Source: Cupriavidus sp. UYMMa02A (lineage in GTDB: Bacteria; Pseudomonadota; Gammaproteobacteria; Burkholderiales; Burkholderiaceae). From it: a stretch of DNA of 43,671 nt. Made by a program: the position numbers and the translations under genes. Shown here in pieces: positions 8,676 to 17,729 of the stretch (its first letter is position 1; every line of letters begins with the position of its first letter). The notes beneath the pieces were generated by a model. That model did not search any database, was not told the origin of the DNA, and saw nothing but the letters and a program-made list of their open reading frames with translations. The stretch covers positions 1-43,671 of the forward strand of contig LRMT01000050.1 of NCBI GenBank assembly GCA_001725945.1, in the 5' to 3' direction.

Positions 8676-9062
8676 ATGAACATCTACCGACACAAGTTTT
8701 ACAGCGTATGTCCCAATAACAGCGCGATTATTGCGTACGAATTGGAAATTGCAACGACAGACGTTATCCAGGTCGAACACATCGTCACTGCTTGCGCCAT
8801 CGAAAAGTCTGCATTCCATGAGGATATCGCCGATAGGCTTGCGGAGCGTTTTGGCGGGCAGCAGACGCTTCGAGCTCATCATCACGGGGTAGACATCGAA
8901 TCGCGCCGGAATGGTTCGGCTACGCCGAAAGGCTTCAAGTCTGTCGGCCATATTTCCAACGTTCATGCGCGCATACTGTCGACTGGCGTGGCCGTGCGTA
9001 CGCACATCGATCCGGCGTATTCAGAAAATACCGTAGAACTGTTTGTCAAGGGTTCGGAGTGA
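8676..9062 (+). CDS. Phage-type hypothetical protein
   Basis: A 128-residue ORF starting MNIYRHKFYSVCPNNSAIIA. It is a mixed alpha/beta protein with a plausible core (IIAYELEIATTDVIQVEHIV). It resembles uncharacterised phage/plasmid proteins but I cannot name a family. Its stop overlaps the GTG of the next ORF (GTGA at 9059-9062), so the two were probably translationally coupled. Confidence 0.55.
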   Translation: MNIYRHKFYSVCPNNSAIIAYELEIATTDVIQVEHIVTACAIEKSAFHEDIADRLAERFGGQQTLRAHHHGVDIESRRNGSATPKGFKSVGHISNVHARILSTGVAVRTHIDPAYSENTVELFVKGSE

Positions 9063-9226
9063 TTCATTACCACGGGTTGCCCATTACGCATGCTACGGTC
9101 GCGGCGCGTGTCATATTCCACGGACGTGCGTTTTGGGGGCAACACTGTTCGGAGATTGAGATATTCACCGTCAAGTTTGGCAAAGATGCACAATTTCATC
9201 TGGTGAACGAATGGCTTTATTTATGA
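9059..9226 (+). pseudogene. Truncated phage ORF coupled to the preceding gene
   Basis: The GTG at 9059 overlaps the upstream stop. The frame reads VIHYHGLPITHATVAARVIF and continues to a TGA at 9224-9226 (ending VNEWLYL), 55 residues. The start is like a group of phage proteins beginning with a YHG-x-P-I-T motif that I recall as larger proteins, so this is probably an N-terminal fragment. Family membership is from memory and uncertain. Confidence 0.35.
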
Positions 9227-9610
9227 AAGATAGTCCGGGTTATCTTTGACGTTCGGATATGATAGTGCTTCCATTCGACGGAAAAAGTTCACGCGCGCGT
9301 GCCTCGGGCCGCACTGCACCGGTCTTCGTGCCAAGCTTGACGCGTCGGTGATACACGACACCGGGCCAGCGCACATAATCCGGGTCTTCGAGCGCCCACG
9401 CCACCGACACCGCGAGATAGGTGCACATCGGAATCGCTGGGCATCCTTCCGCAGATCCGTTGCGCTCGGCATGGCCGGTGAGCGTAGCGCGCGAGCGGAA
9501 ACTCATAGTTCCGCCGATTGGGCCGTCGAGATGGGTCGGGCTGATCTGGCGTGGGTCTTCGGCACGCATCCTTGCTCCCCGATCGCCTCGATTGCATCAA
9601 GCGCGCGTTG
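9227..9610 (-). pseudogene. Unidentified phage-type gene remnant
   Basis: The most protein-like minus-strand frame contains TGHAERN, then PMCTYLAVSVAWALEDPDYV and WPGVVYHRRVKLGTKTG. A second frame continues FFRRMEALSYPNVKDNPDYL to a stop near 9227, implying a frameshift near 9285. HAERN resembles the zinc-binding HAE of CMP/dCMP deaminases, but no PCxxC partner is visible, so I do not assign that function. It lies downstream of folE and queD on the same strand. Confidence 0.3.
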
Positions 9611-9774
9611 TATGTGTAACGTAGTCTAGGCCATCAACGCATTAGCGAGCAGGGACGACAACGCGGCCGCCCAGCGATGCGTCGTGTCAGTTCGAGCGGG
9701 ATCTTGTCATGATGGATCGCCCGCTGAACCACATGGACGGCCGTACACTCCCACACTGGACGGATGCGGCAATC

Positions 9775-10062
9775 CATGTGGTGTTCGCAGTGGCTGTAGA
9801 ATGGAATCGGCCGACTAGTACTATCTCGTCGACTTTTTCAGCGCCGTCCTCGAAAATCTTCAACAGATCGACCGGGTTCTTACGCGTAGCCGGCGAACCA
9901 CTCGCTATAGGCTTTGAGCGACCCGGCCGGCGATGCCGGCGCGGTCGTGGATCGGGTCGATGTAATTGTGCAGGTTTCGGTTTCGCACCGCCTGCGCGCG
10001 CGTCTATCTTGGTTGGGCGCCGGCACTCGGCCCGCGCGCGCTGCGATGTCAGTCTTGCACAT
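9775..10062 (-). pseudogene. folE: GTP cyclohydrolase I (FolE-type) remnant
   Basis: FolE converts GTP to dihydroneopterin triphosphate, the first step to folate and to 7-deazaguanines. Parts in different minus-strand frames line up with the family in order: a LHNYIDPIHDRAGIAGRVAQ-like segment, KAYSEWFAGY, NPVDLLKIFEDGAEKVDEIV and, after one missing base, PFYSHCEHHM (about 9772-9801), the CEHH zinc motif. The C-terminal third is absent; downstream sequence is unrelated. It directly follows queD on the same strand, so the two formed a module. At least three frame changes make it a pseudogene. Confidence 0.65.
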
Positions 10063-10516
10063 CGTTGCGTTGTTCTTTGATGTAGATTGCGGAATTGGCG
10101 CCGTGCTCCGACACCTCGACAGATTCAAGCCACACGCGATCGCCGTAGCCTGCGTCTTTCAGCCACTGCTTGGCGACCTCGTAGACGAGATGCGCCGTCG
10201 CTTCGCAGCCAACAGCGGGCATGACAATCACGCGGGCGAGGCCCGCGTCTTGCAAGCCCCTAAGCGTTACGAGTTTCGGGTCGTCTTCGGCCACGAGCAG
10301 GGTGTGGTCAAACGTGTCTTCCAGGATTGCCTTCAGGCCCTTCAGCGAGCCGAAGTCGACGACCCAGTTGCGCACGTCCAGCTCGCGCGACGCAAAGACA
10401 AACTTGAACGCCAGCGCGTAGCCGTGCAATAGCTTACAGTGGCTGTCCGCCCGGTGCTGGCGGAAGCAACAGCTCAGGCCAATCTCGTGACCGTATCGCT
10501 TAGTTGATTTGTACAT
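10049..10516 (-). CDS. queD: 6-carboxy-tetrahydropterin synthase family protein (QueD-like)
   Basis: QueD converts dihydroneopterin triphosphate to 6-carboxy-tetrahydropterin, the precursor of preQ0. The start is set at 10516 (MYKSTKRYGHEIGLSC), supported by an AGAGG ribosome site; the longer frame to 10555 lacks family similarity. Key elements: SHCKLLHGYALAF (catalytic Cys and a zinc His), VVDFGSLKGLK, FDHTLL, GCEATAHLVYE, and SVEVSEHGANSA near the C-terminus. At 155 residues it is longer than cellular QueD (about 120) and looks like the phage-type subgroup. Intact. No queC or queE was found here. Confidence 0.82.
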   Translation of the reverse strand: MYKSTKRYGHEIGLSCCFRQHRADSHCKLLHGYALAFKFVFASRELDVRNWVVDFGSLKGLKAILEDTFDHTLLVAEDDPKLVTLRGLQDAGLARVIVMPAVGCEATAHLVYEVAKQWLKDAGYGDRVWLESVEVSEHGANSAIYIKEQRNDVQD

Positions 10517-10565
10517 CGAGAACCTCTTTTGCCATATCGCCAGAGCTAGGAGCAATGCACGAGAG

Positions 10566-11563
10566 CTATCGTAAGCCGCTCCTTATCCGCTGCGCGAAAA
10601 GTTTCGGTGATAATTCCACGCTCGCTGTGAAATCGACGACTGTACGGAACGACCACATGGGGAACGCTTTAAGGCTTAGGTAGCATGGTGGTTCAGCCGT
10701 CCATTGATGGCTCCGTTCACGATAGGGCCAAGTGCACATGCCACAGACCATCATCCACGGCCTCCAGCCAACTAGTTCTCTGTGGAACAGGTGACCGATG
10801 TAGAGGCACCTGCCCTTGCCGGTACAGCAAGCCGACGCGGCGACCCGGTACGTCTTCATGAAGCTCGGATAGCTCGGGCCGGAAGGCTTCCATGCGCGGC
10901 TGCTGTGCCGCCAGCGCCATCGCTCGCTTTGGCGTGCGGTGCATGTGCTCATGCCCGCCGTTCTGCTCCGGGATCTCGGGGGAGATCCGTTCTCGCACGA
11001 TGCCGAGCTTGAGCCACCAGATCGACAGTTGCGACAGCTCGCCACAGCCCGTGGAAGCAAACGGCACACCAGTGTCCGTGCTCAACCGATCCGGCAACCC
11101 GTAGCAACGGAGCAGCCGTTCAAAAGCCGCCTGCGTTGGCATCCGCTTGGGACCGTCCAGGCACTTGCGCCCTAGCAGGTAACGGCTGGCATGGCCCATA
11201 ACCGTGAGCGGATAGGACCAGTGTTGGCCCGCCGTCAGGAATTGCCCCTTGAAGTCCGCGCTCCGCAGCCCGTTAAGCGCGCACTGCGGACGCAAGCGCG
11301 CGCCGGACCGGGGCACTGACGCCCGGCGTGGACTTACCTGCGGCCTTGAGGATGTTGTGGATCGTTGTGCGCGATCGCACTGGCTCCGGGACAAGCCGGT
11401 CCGCCGACGATGAACGGGTCCGTGGCAAGGAAGAGCATACGCTCGGTGGTTGCAATGTTCGTTCCAAAGGCACCTCGGAAAGCGGTGCGCACGGCAGGCC
11501 GAAGCGTGAGCGAAGGAGGCGAGTTCGGATTCCGACGTAGAGGTGGACGCCATTCCGATCCAA
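10566..11563 (-). pseudogene. IS481-type transposase, multiply frameshifted
   Basis: This rve-type DDE transposase is spread over three minus-strand frames. An N-terminal part has RSRTTIHNILKAAGKSTPG (about 11360). The core (10717-11270) carries SADFKGQFLTAG (first Asp), LTVMGHASRYLLGRKCLDGP, RLSTDTGVPFAS (second Asp), WWLKLGIVRERISPE and PEQNGGHEHMHRT (Glu). The C-terminal beta part reads GRCLYIGHLFHRELVG and WLEAVDDGLWHVHLALS. Several indels break it. I could not delimit the terminal repeats. Confidence 0.75.
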
Positions 11564-11865
11564 AACCGGACACGGTCCTGTCCGACCTTAGCGAAATGCG
11601 CAGTCATATCTCGAAAGCCGCGGCCTCCTGCGTGTCGTGTTATTGAGCGTGAGACATGTGCTAGCGAGGCAGCGGCCGCCGTCGCACGACTCGATCCCAC
11701 CCATCCATTTCGTGGGGCAATGACCGCGTGCAGCGCTAATTCTTTGCCGCGCGGTCCGAAAAGGCACCCCTCGAGTTCGGGTGATTTCCAACCTTTGCAA
11801 GCCCCCGTCACCGGATGGGACGGCCGTTATATGGCACGGCCGCGCCCGTGAGGGGTGTTGTCAGA
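11564..11865. other. Unassigned sequence between IS481 remnant and sigma-54 promoter
   Basis: No gene is recognised on either strand. It may include the outer part of the IS481-like element and an older insertion scar. Confidence 0.35.
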
Positions 11866-11902
11866 TGTTCCGCAATGTCGGGAATGAAACAGCGCGTTGC
11901 GG
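11866..11902 (+). promoter_or_regulatory. Candidate activator-binding inverted repeats upstream of the second sigma-54 promoter
   Basis: An imperfect palindrome TGTTCC...GAAACA spans 11866-11891, and a second pair, CCGCAA (11870-11875) with TTGCGG (11897-11902), overlaps it. Both lie 35-70 bases before the -24 box. Sigma-54 activators bind such inverted repeats, usually farther upstream. The role is inferred from position. Confidence 0.35.
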
Positions 11903-11935
11903 AGTGATCGTGTTGTTCGGCAAGGATTTTTGGGT

Positions 11936-11950
11936 TGGCACGACACTTGC
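11936..11950 (+). promoter_or_regulatory. Sigma-54 (-24/-12) promoter
   Basis: TGGCACGACACTTGC has GG and GC ten bases apart and fits the RpoN consensus fully. About 42 bases later there is a good ribosome site (GAGGAG, 11980-11985) and an ATG at 11992. The promoter faces the acyl-CoA-dehydrogenase-like gene and aldo/keto reductase downstream. Confidence 0.78.
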
Positions 11951-11991
11951 GAAGCATCGCAATCACGCTACGCATACACGAGGAGAAATCC

Positions 11992-12057
11992 ATGGTCAGA
12001 CTCACCGATCGCGCACTCGCCGCCTACGGTAGCGCTCGACGCTTGCTGAAGAAGTGA
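11992..12057 (+). CDS. Short ORF behind the sigma-54 promoter (truncated gene or leader peptide)
   Basis: ATG at 11992 with GAGGAG 6 bases upstream gives MVRLTDRALAAYGSARRLLK and one more Lys, then TGA at 12055-12057. The excellent translation start and LTDRALAAYG wording suggest the N-terminus of a longer protein truncated by an indel. Another frame stays open for a while (STLAEEVNARCLAQN). A leader peptide is the alternative. Confidence 0.4.
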   Translation: MVRLTDRALAAYGSARRLLKK

Positions 12058-12228
12058 ATGCACGCTGTCTGGCACAGAACCACTAGCATATCGATTTCAG
12101 CCGTCCAAAGAACTGCCAATAGGGAGGAGCGGCACGCGAACCGCGTAATGCCGCCCTATAACGGCGTAAGGCGCGCAACTAATACCGTCGCACAGACGGC
12201 ATGCGAACTCATTAAAATAATCCGACCC

Positions 12229-13497
12229 ATGCAGAAACTGATGAACCAAAGTGATGCTTTACAAAGGACCGATGGTCCGGCCCACAAAGGAGATCAAACG
12301 GCAAGCCAAGCTCTCTCTGGCGACAAGGACTCGGGGTGCAGGCGAATGCTTGACGCGATTCGCGATCTTGCTCCCGCCGTTCTCACGCGTGCAGCCGAGA
12401 TCGAAGCCGAACGCCGCATGCCGTCCGACCTTATAGAGAAGTTGCGATTGATCGGAGTGTTCCGCATGTTCGCGCCACGTAGCCGTGGCGGATTAGAGCT
12501 GGATTTACCTTCGGGAATGGAAGTGATCAGCACGTTGGCTCGGCTAGACGGCTCAGTCGGCTGGACCGCGATGATCGGCAGTGCATCGGCCATCATTAGC
12601 CCTCGATTGCCGAGACAGACTTACGATCTGATGTACCAAGACAAGTCGGACGTCATCATAGCTGCGGTCTCTGCGCCTGGAGGCACCGCCGAGAGAGTGC
12701 CGGGTGGGTGGCGGGTTAGCGGCCGTTGGCCGTTCGCTAGCAGTTGCCACAACGCCGAATGGATGATGGGTCTCTGTGTCATGTTGGAAGGCGGAAAACC
12801 ACTCTTTGGGCCGGCAGGGGATGCCGGGCCACCCTTAGTCCGGTGTGTCGCCTTGCCGGCCTCGGCTTGGCAGATTGAAGACACTTGGCACACCTCCGGC
12901 CTCAGAGGTACCGGCAGTCACCACATAGCCCTTCAGAACGTGGTCGCGCCGGAGGCCAATTTTTTCGACTTTCCAGCTGGAGCATCATGCGAACCGGGGC
13001 CGCTATATCAAGCTTGGCGGCACCTTCAGTCGTTGCTTGTTGGGGCTGTCTGCGTGGGCATTGCCGAGGGCGCATTATGGGATGTTGCCGAACTCATCCA
13101 CACCGGCCGGCAACAACTTCGAGCGCCAGTTCCTATGCGCGACTCGGAGATGGTCCAGGGCGAGCTGGGTCGAATTGAGGCAGATGTGCGTGCAGCGCGC
13201 GCGGCCATGCAGGTTCAGGCGGACAGTCACTGGCGGCACGCCTTGGCCGACACGCTGAACGGTGAAGCTCTGTACAGCCAGGGCATACAGACGGGAAGCT
13301 GGATTGCGACGACCTGTTCCCGCGCAGCACATGCCTGCTTTAACCTGGCCGGCGGTGCGGCATTGTATGAATCTTCACCTCTTCAGCGGCGGCTGCGCGA
13401 TCTACAGGCGGCGGCGCAACACGCCATGGTCCAGCAGCGGCACTATGCGGAAGCTGGCCGGCTGCTGCTGGAGCGGGCCGTACGCACGCCAAGATAG
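12229..13497 (+). CDS. Acyl-CoA dehydrogenase-fold flavoprotein (probable flavin-dependent monooxygenase/desulfurisation-type)
   Basis: The protein has the fold of acyl-CoA dehydrogenases and their two-component monooxygenase cousins (HsaA, HpaB-like and DszC/SfnC types). Features are an N-terminal helical domain (AIRDLAPAVLTRAAEIEAER), FAPRSRGGLELDLPSGMEVI, LARLDGSVGWTAMIGSASAI, a mid beta domain (GGWRVSGRWPFASSCHNAEW) and a C-terminal helical domain ending RRLRDLQAAAQHAMVQQRHY. The frame is open from 12058, but similarity begins only near residue 95, so I prefer the ATG at 12229 (or 12241); neither has a strong ribosome site. No acyl-CoA dehydrogenase catalytic Glu is obvious, and the motif set fits monooxygenases better. 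The upstream sigma-54 promoter suggests induction by a specific substrate or nutrient state. Confidence 0.7.
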   Translation: MQKLMNQSDALQRTDGPAHKGDQTASQALSGDKDSGCRRMLDAIRDLAPAVLTRAAEIEAERRMPSDLIEKLRLIGVFRMFAPRSRGGLELDLPSGMEVISTLARLDGSVGWTAMIGSASAIISPRLPRQTYDLMYQDKSDVIIAAVSAPGGTAERVPGGWRVSGRWPFASSCHNAEWMMGLCVMLEGGKPLFGPAGDAGPPLVRCVALPASAWQIEDTWHTSGLRGTGSHHIALQNVVAPEANFFDFPAGASCEPGPLYQAWRHLQSLLVGAVCVGIAEGALWDVAELIHTGRQQLRAPVPMRDSEMVQGELGRIEADVRAARAAMQVQADSHWRHALADTLNGEALYSQGIQTGSWIATTCSRAAHACFNLAGGAALYESSPLQRRLRDLQAAAQHAMVQQRHYAEAGRLLLERAVRTPR

Positions 13498-13719
13498 TAC
13501 ACACGACCATAAAAGGGGCCGGGAACGGCTGGAAGCCTTACGATTCATGCGTATGAAGCGCCTTCCGCATCGTTATGCTCCGCGGATTCTAAGCCTACCA
13601 ACTTGCAGACCAGTCGACGTTGTTCTAGATGTTTAGTTCTCGGATCTGAGTGAGCCGTGCCGGTTTAGCCTCGGACCACAGCGGGGCCGAACCATGATGT
13701 CTGATATAAGGCGATAAAG

Positions 13720-14745
13720 ATGCAGAGACTCCAGCTTGCCCCAAACTACGAGATCTCGCGTGTGATCCACGGAGGCTGGCAACTGGCAAGCGGCCACTGC
13801 ATGGCCCGCAGCGAAGACCCCGTAGCCGACCTAGTGGCCTTCGCGGATGCGGGAATAACCACTTTCGACTGTGCCGACATCTACACCGGGGTCGAAGAAC
13901 TGATCGGCCATTTCAGAAGGCGCTATCGCGATCTGCGCGGTGAACAGGCCCTAGCCCGGATCAAGGTCCACACCAAATTTGTGCCGCACTTCGACAAACT
14001 GCCGCACATCAGCAAATCTTATGTCGAGAGGATGATCGACCAATCGCTGCGACGCCTCAACCAGGAGCGGCTCGACCTCGTACAACTCCACTGGTGGGAA
14101 TACCGAGAGCCTCGTTGGCTGGAGGCGGCGCTGTGGCTCGACGATCTTCGCCGCATCGGCAAGATTGATAAGATCGGCGGCACCAATTTCGACACTTACC
14201 ATATGCTGGAGATCGTGAATGCAGGTGTGCCGCTCACCTCCATGCAGGTGCAGTATTCGCTACTCGACAGCCGTCCAGCGCGGCGGATGGCTGCGGCCGC
14301 GGTCGAGTACGGTATCCCCCTCCTGTGCTATGGCACCGTGGCTGGCGGCTTCCTCGGCGACAGATGGTTCGGCGCACCGGAACCGACCGAGCAATTGGAG
14401 AACCGTTCGTTAGTCAAATACAAGCAGATCATCAACGACGTCGGCGGCTGGGACCTGTTCCAGGCCCTTCTGACGACGCTACGCCAGATCGCGGATCGGC
14501 ACGGGACCGACATCGCCACGGTCGCCAGCGCTGCGATGCTCGAACGACCGGGTGTGGCGGCCGTCATCATCGGCGCGCGCGACCGCTCTCATCTGGCCTC
14601 GAACGTCTCCATTTCCGGTCTCGCCCTGACCGCCGAGGATGTCGACCTCATCACCGGAGTGCTGGCGGAGGCGAGGGAGCTTGAGGGTGATGTCTATGGG
14701 CTGGAGCGCGACGGCCAGAACGGCAATCGCACCCGAAAATCGTGA
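13720..14745 (+). CDS. Aldo/keto reductase
   Basis: This intact 341-residue NAD(P)H-dependent TIM-barrel oxidoreductase reduces carbonyls. The AKR tetrad is visible: Asp53 and Tyr55 in CADIYTG, Lys86 in VHTKF and His124 in LVQLHWW. Later signatures include IGGTNFDTYHM and a cofactor-loop VIIGARDRSHLASN near residues 285-300. It follows the flavoprotein by about 220 bases in the same direction and may share its regulation. Substrate not predictable. A GATAAAG stretch precedes the ATG at 13720; the ribosome site is weak. Confidence 0.85.
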   Translation: MQRLQLAPNYEISRVIHGGWQLASGHCMARSEDPVADLVAFADAGITTFDCADIYTGVEELIGHFRRRYRDLRGEQALARIKVHTKFVPHFDKLPHISKSYVERMIDQSLRRLNQERLDLVQLHWWEYREPRWLEAALWLDDLRRIGKIDKIGGTNFDTYHMLEIVNAGVPLTSMQVQYSLLDSRPARRMAAAAVEYGIPLLCYGTVAGGFLGDRWFGAPEPTEQLENRSLVKYKQIINDVGGWDLFQALLTTLRQIADRHGTDIATVASAAMLERPGVAAVIIGARDRSHLASNVSISGLALTAEDVDLITGVLAEARELEGDVYGLERDGQNGNRTRKS

Positions 14746-15572
14746 TTCACTTTGATCAATGCCAGTATTCGGCTTATACGCTTACGAGATTCTAATGGAG
14801 GCGATTAGGGGCGGCACCCTTTTCTATCAGGATCACCATTTCAGCTAGACATGTCCCTTTCAAACTCACGCCTCATCAAACGTCCGCACCCGCCGACATG
14901 GATCGCCACTGACCGACCAGAGTCTGCGCGCTAGGCCGTTGCAGACGGCGCAAATATCGCATCTGTATTGATCCGCGTCGTTTGTTCGCAAGACTACTGA
15001 CGCATACCATGCCGAGGACGGATACAGTACAGGCACGGACGGCCAACTATCATTTGTTGGATTGCTTTCGCATGATTGTGGTCGGGCAATCTGCAAGCTA
15101 TGCATATTCGATCGCGGCACATGCCTTTCGAACGATGGTTTTAAACTTAGAATACATGTACGACATCAATGCAATTCCTTTCCATCAAATCTTCCTGTGA
15201 CCTTAGACACAGCAGTAGAGGGTGAATTGTGCGTAGTGGGAGCGGCGTCTTTTGTGCGACGGACTCTGCTTCGATAAGCGGGGGCCAACTATCTTCTTTG
15301 CTAGGTTGCGTTTGGCGATCTGCCTTGGATGCCTCACTTTTCACGGCAATGACCATTCAATCCGAATTTATGGGCCAAACTGCGTGATTGCGATCGTCCC
15401 CAATAGGCTATCTGGAAAGGCGACTTCTTCCCTACCATGGCCTAACCGCAGCCAGCAACGACAAACCTACGATGTCATATTTCTCTTCTCGGTGACCGTT
15501 GAACACCCAAGCTTACCACCCGGCCAGATGACAATGAGTCCGAGCCACTTCAATCTCTTGTAGGCCCAGAGT
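14746..15572. other. Gene-poor region
   Basis: About 830 bases with only short, unsupported ORFs on both strands and GC near 50 percent. I recognise no RNA gene, repeat or transposase fragment. Confidence 0.4.
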
Positions 15573-16550
15573 TCAAACCCTAACAGGGCGACATCTATTC
15601 TGTCGCGGAGTTTCGGTGACGTATACCGGGTCGACGTGGGTCATCACGTTGAGCACGTGATGGTGCTCCAGCGTGCGGCGCCGGGCATCGACGGCGATCG
15701 CATGGCCTTGCGCCACGGTCAGCGTGGCATCGACTTCAAGGTGGACATCAACCAGCACCTGGTCACCCATCTTGCGCGTGCGCATGTCGTGCAGACCCTG
15801 CACGCCGGGCGTGGCGAGCATGGTACGGAGGATCGCTTCGACCGTTTCTTCGTCGGCGGCACGGTCCATCAGATCATTGAGCGCGTCCCAGCCGAAGCGC
15901 AGCCCCATGCGCGCCACCATTAGCCCCACCACGATCGCCGCGATCGGGTCGAGGCTGTGATAGCCAAGCAGGTTGCCGCCGATGCCAAGTGCCACCACCA
16001 GCGACGCCGCCGCATCCGAGCGCGCATGCCAGGCGTTTGCCACTAGCATGCTCGAACGCACCAGCCGCGCCACCGCCAGCATGTAACGGAACAGCAGTTC
16101 CTTGGAGGCCAGCGCGACCAGCGCCACCCAAAAGGCTACCGGCTGAACCAACTGTGCCCCGGCCGGATGCTGCAGCTTGCCCAGCGCCGCCCACAGCATA
16201 CCCGCCGCCACCGTCAGCAGCAGTACGCCCAGGGCCAGCGACGCCGCGGTCTCGAAGCGCAGGTGGCCGTACTGGTGATCGGCATCCGGGTCCTTGCGGC
16301 TTTGCCACCCGGAGGCCAGCACAACAAAGTCTGAAAGCAGGTCGGACAGTGAATGCGCGGCGTCGGCAATCAGCGCCTGCGAGCCGGAGATGATGCCAGC
16401 CGCCCCCTGGGCCACGGTCAGGCCGATATTGACGGCCAGACTGACCAGCGTGCTGCGCCAGCCGGCGCGCTGGCGCGCCTGGGCGTCAGCCGGGCTCCCA
16501 GCGCCGTTCTCGGGTAGTTCGGGACGCATCTGCGTGGATTCCGATTTCAT
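15573..16550 (-). CDS. Cation diffusion facilitator (CDF) metal efflux protein
   Basis: An inner-membrane divalent-metal/proton antiporter. The two metal-site motifs are present: ADAAHSLSDLLSDF in TM2 (H-x3-D) and NAWHARSDAAASLV in TM5 (H-x3-D), with six hydrophobic segments between about residues 38 and 210. A cytosolic C-terminal ferredoxin-like domain follows (GLHDMRTRKMGDQVLVDVHL, then HHHVLNVMTHVDPVYV). I place the start at the second ATG (16550, MKSESTQMRPEL); an upstream in-frame ATG at 16568 adds six residues. About 325 residues, normal for FieF/YiiP-like proteins. Metal specificity is not evident. It stands alone. Confidence 0.9.
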   Translation of the reverse strand: MKSESTQMRPELPENGAGSPADAQARQRAGWRSTLVSLAVNIGLTVAQGAAGIISGSQALIADAAHSLSDLLSDFVVLASGWQSRKDPDADHQYGHLRFETAASLALGVLLLTVAAGMLWAALGKLQHPAGAQLVQPVAFWVALVALASKELLFRYMLAVARLVRSSMLVANAWHARSDAAASLVVALGIGGNLLGYHSLDPIAAIVVGLMVARMGLRFGWDALNDLMDRAADEETVEAILRTMLATPGVQGLHDMRTRKMGDQVLVDVHLEVDATLTVAQGHAIAVDARRRTLEHHHVLNVMTHVDPVYVTETPRQNRCRPVRV

Positions 16551-16568
16551 CGTGGGACTATAGCCCAA

Positions 16569-16950
16569 GCGGCGGGATGTAGATCATCGCGTCCAGGCGG
16601 CTACAAAAAAAGCTTGCTCATTGGGCAGGTTCTCGACTCTCAGGAAATGAATCAGATCAATATGTCTTCTGCGAGTTCTCGACCACCTTCACTTTCCTCA
16701 ACCCGTTGTTCAGACTGCCTTGGCAGAGACCTAGCCCTCGTCGCACTACACCAGCTCACGCAGGGAGTGATCATGGCGCTATCCCAAAATGACCGTGTGC
16801 CTCTCGATACTGTCGCGTTGAAGGTCTATCTTGGATCCGCGGAAGGGCGGCAATTTTGCGTGGCAGTGTAAGCACCATATTGCAATTCATGGAGCCAGAC
16901 AGCCTTTCTCTGGATCCCTTGCTACTTGATGGCTGTACTCTAATCCGTCT
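16569..16950. other. No gene seen
   Basis: Short ORFs only. A plus-strand ORF at 16614-16871 has no family resemblance and poor start context. The right part merges into the dnaE2 remnant. Confidence 0.4.
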
Positions 16951-17670
16951 GAATGGCATGTCGTTTGCCGAGCTTCCGCTTTCCAGAAGACTCCGCTTGA
17001 AGTGATCCCCCAATTTGTGCCGCTCACGTTGACGACCCCAGATTCATCCTGCAGCATCATGAAAACGACGCCATTCGAGATACCGGGCCGCTGGTGTGCA
17101 CCGTGACGATGCTGGTGCCGCGCGACCTGGCGTAAGTCGCCAAGGTAGACACCGGCACGAAGCGCTCGCGGCCAAGATCGGACGGGGCGCCGTCAGGACG
17201 GCGGCGGCGTCCTCTGGGAGATCTGCGGGACGCAGCACATCCTTGTCCGGCACTGCAGCGCGGCGTGCCACAGCGTCTGGATGCCATGCCGGTCCAGGCC
17301 GGCGCGCGTGGTCAGGCCTAGCACCAATGCGAACAGACGAATCGCCCGCGCGTCCTCAATGCTGTGTGGCCTCGTTGCGCATGCCGCGGGGCAGCGACAA
17401 TTCGAGTTTTACACGGGCCGGGCGCGGCGATGCTGCCATCCATGACGAGTCACAGCCGCTGATGGCGACATCGCCGGCCAGCACTTCCACGCCGTGCCTT
17501 TTGGCATCCTGGATCAGCTGCGAGGGGGTATAGAAGCCCATCAGCTGGCTGCTGAGCATCGCACAGAGCAAGGCTTTCGGCTCATGGCACTTGAGCTAGG
17601 CCATGGCATAGACCAGGAACGCAAAGCTGGCCGCCGCCTGGCTTTCGGGAGAACCATATTCGCCCCTCGT
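16951..17670 (-). pseudogene. dnaE2: Error-prone DNA polymerase DnaE2 (ImuC), C-terminal remnant
   Basis: DnaE2 is an alpha-type polymerase used with ImuA/ImuB in damage tolerance. Minus-strand pieces in family order: ESQAAASFAFLVYAMA (17600-17650), an in-frame TAG, LKCHEPKALLCAMLSSQLMG, FYTPSQLIQDAKRHGVEVLA, then RLFALVLGLTTRAGLDRHGI, and in the OB-fold part GISNGVVFMMLQDESGVVNV (about 17030-17090). A DHFKRSLLES piece follows. The pieces are in several frames with a nonsense codon and missing blocks. No imuA or imuB is visible. Confidence 0.75.
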
Positions 17671-17729
17671 CATAATCATTGTCAGCAAGGCTGTCAGCGC
17701 GCTAAGCTCTATCTGGAGCGCGGCCGCAG

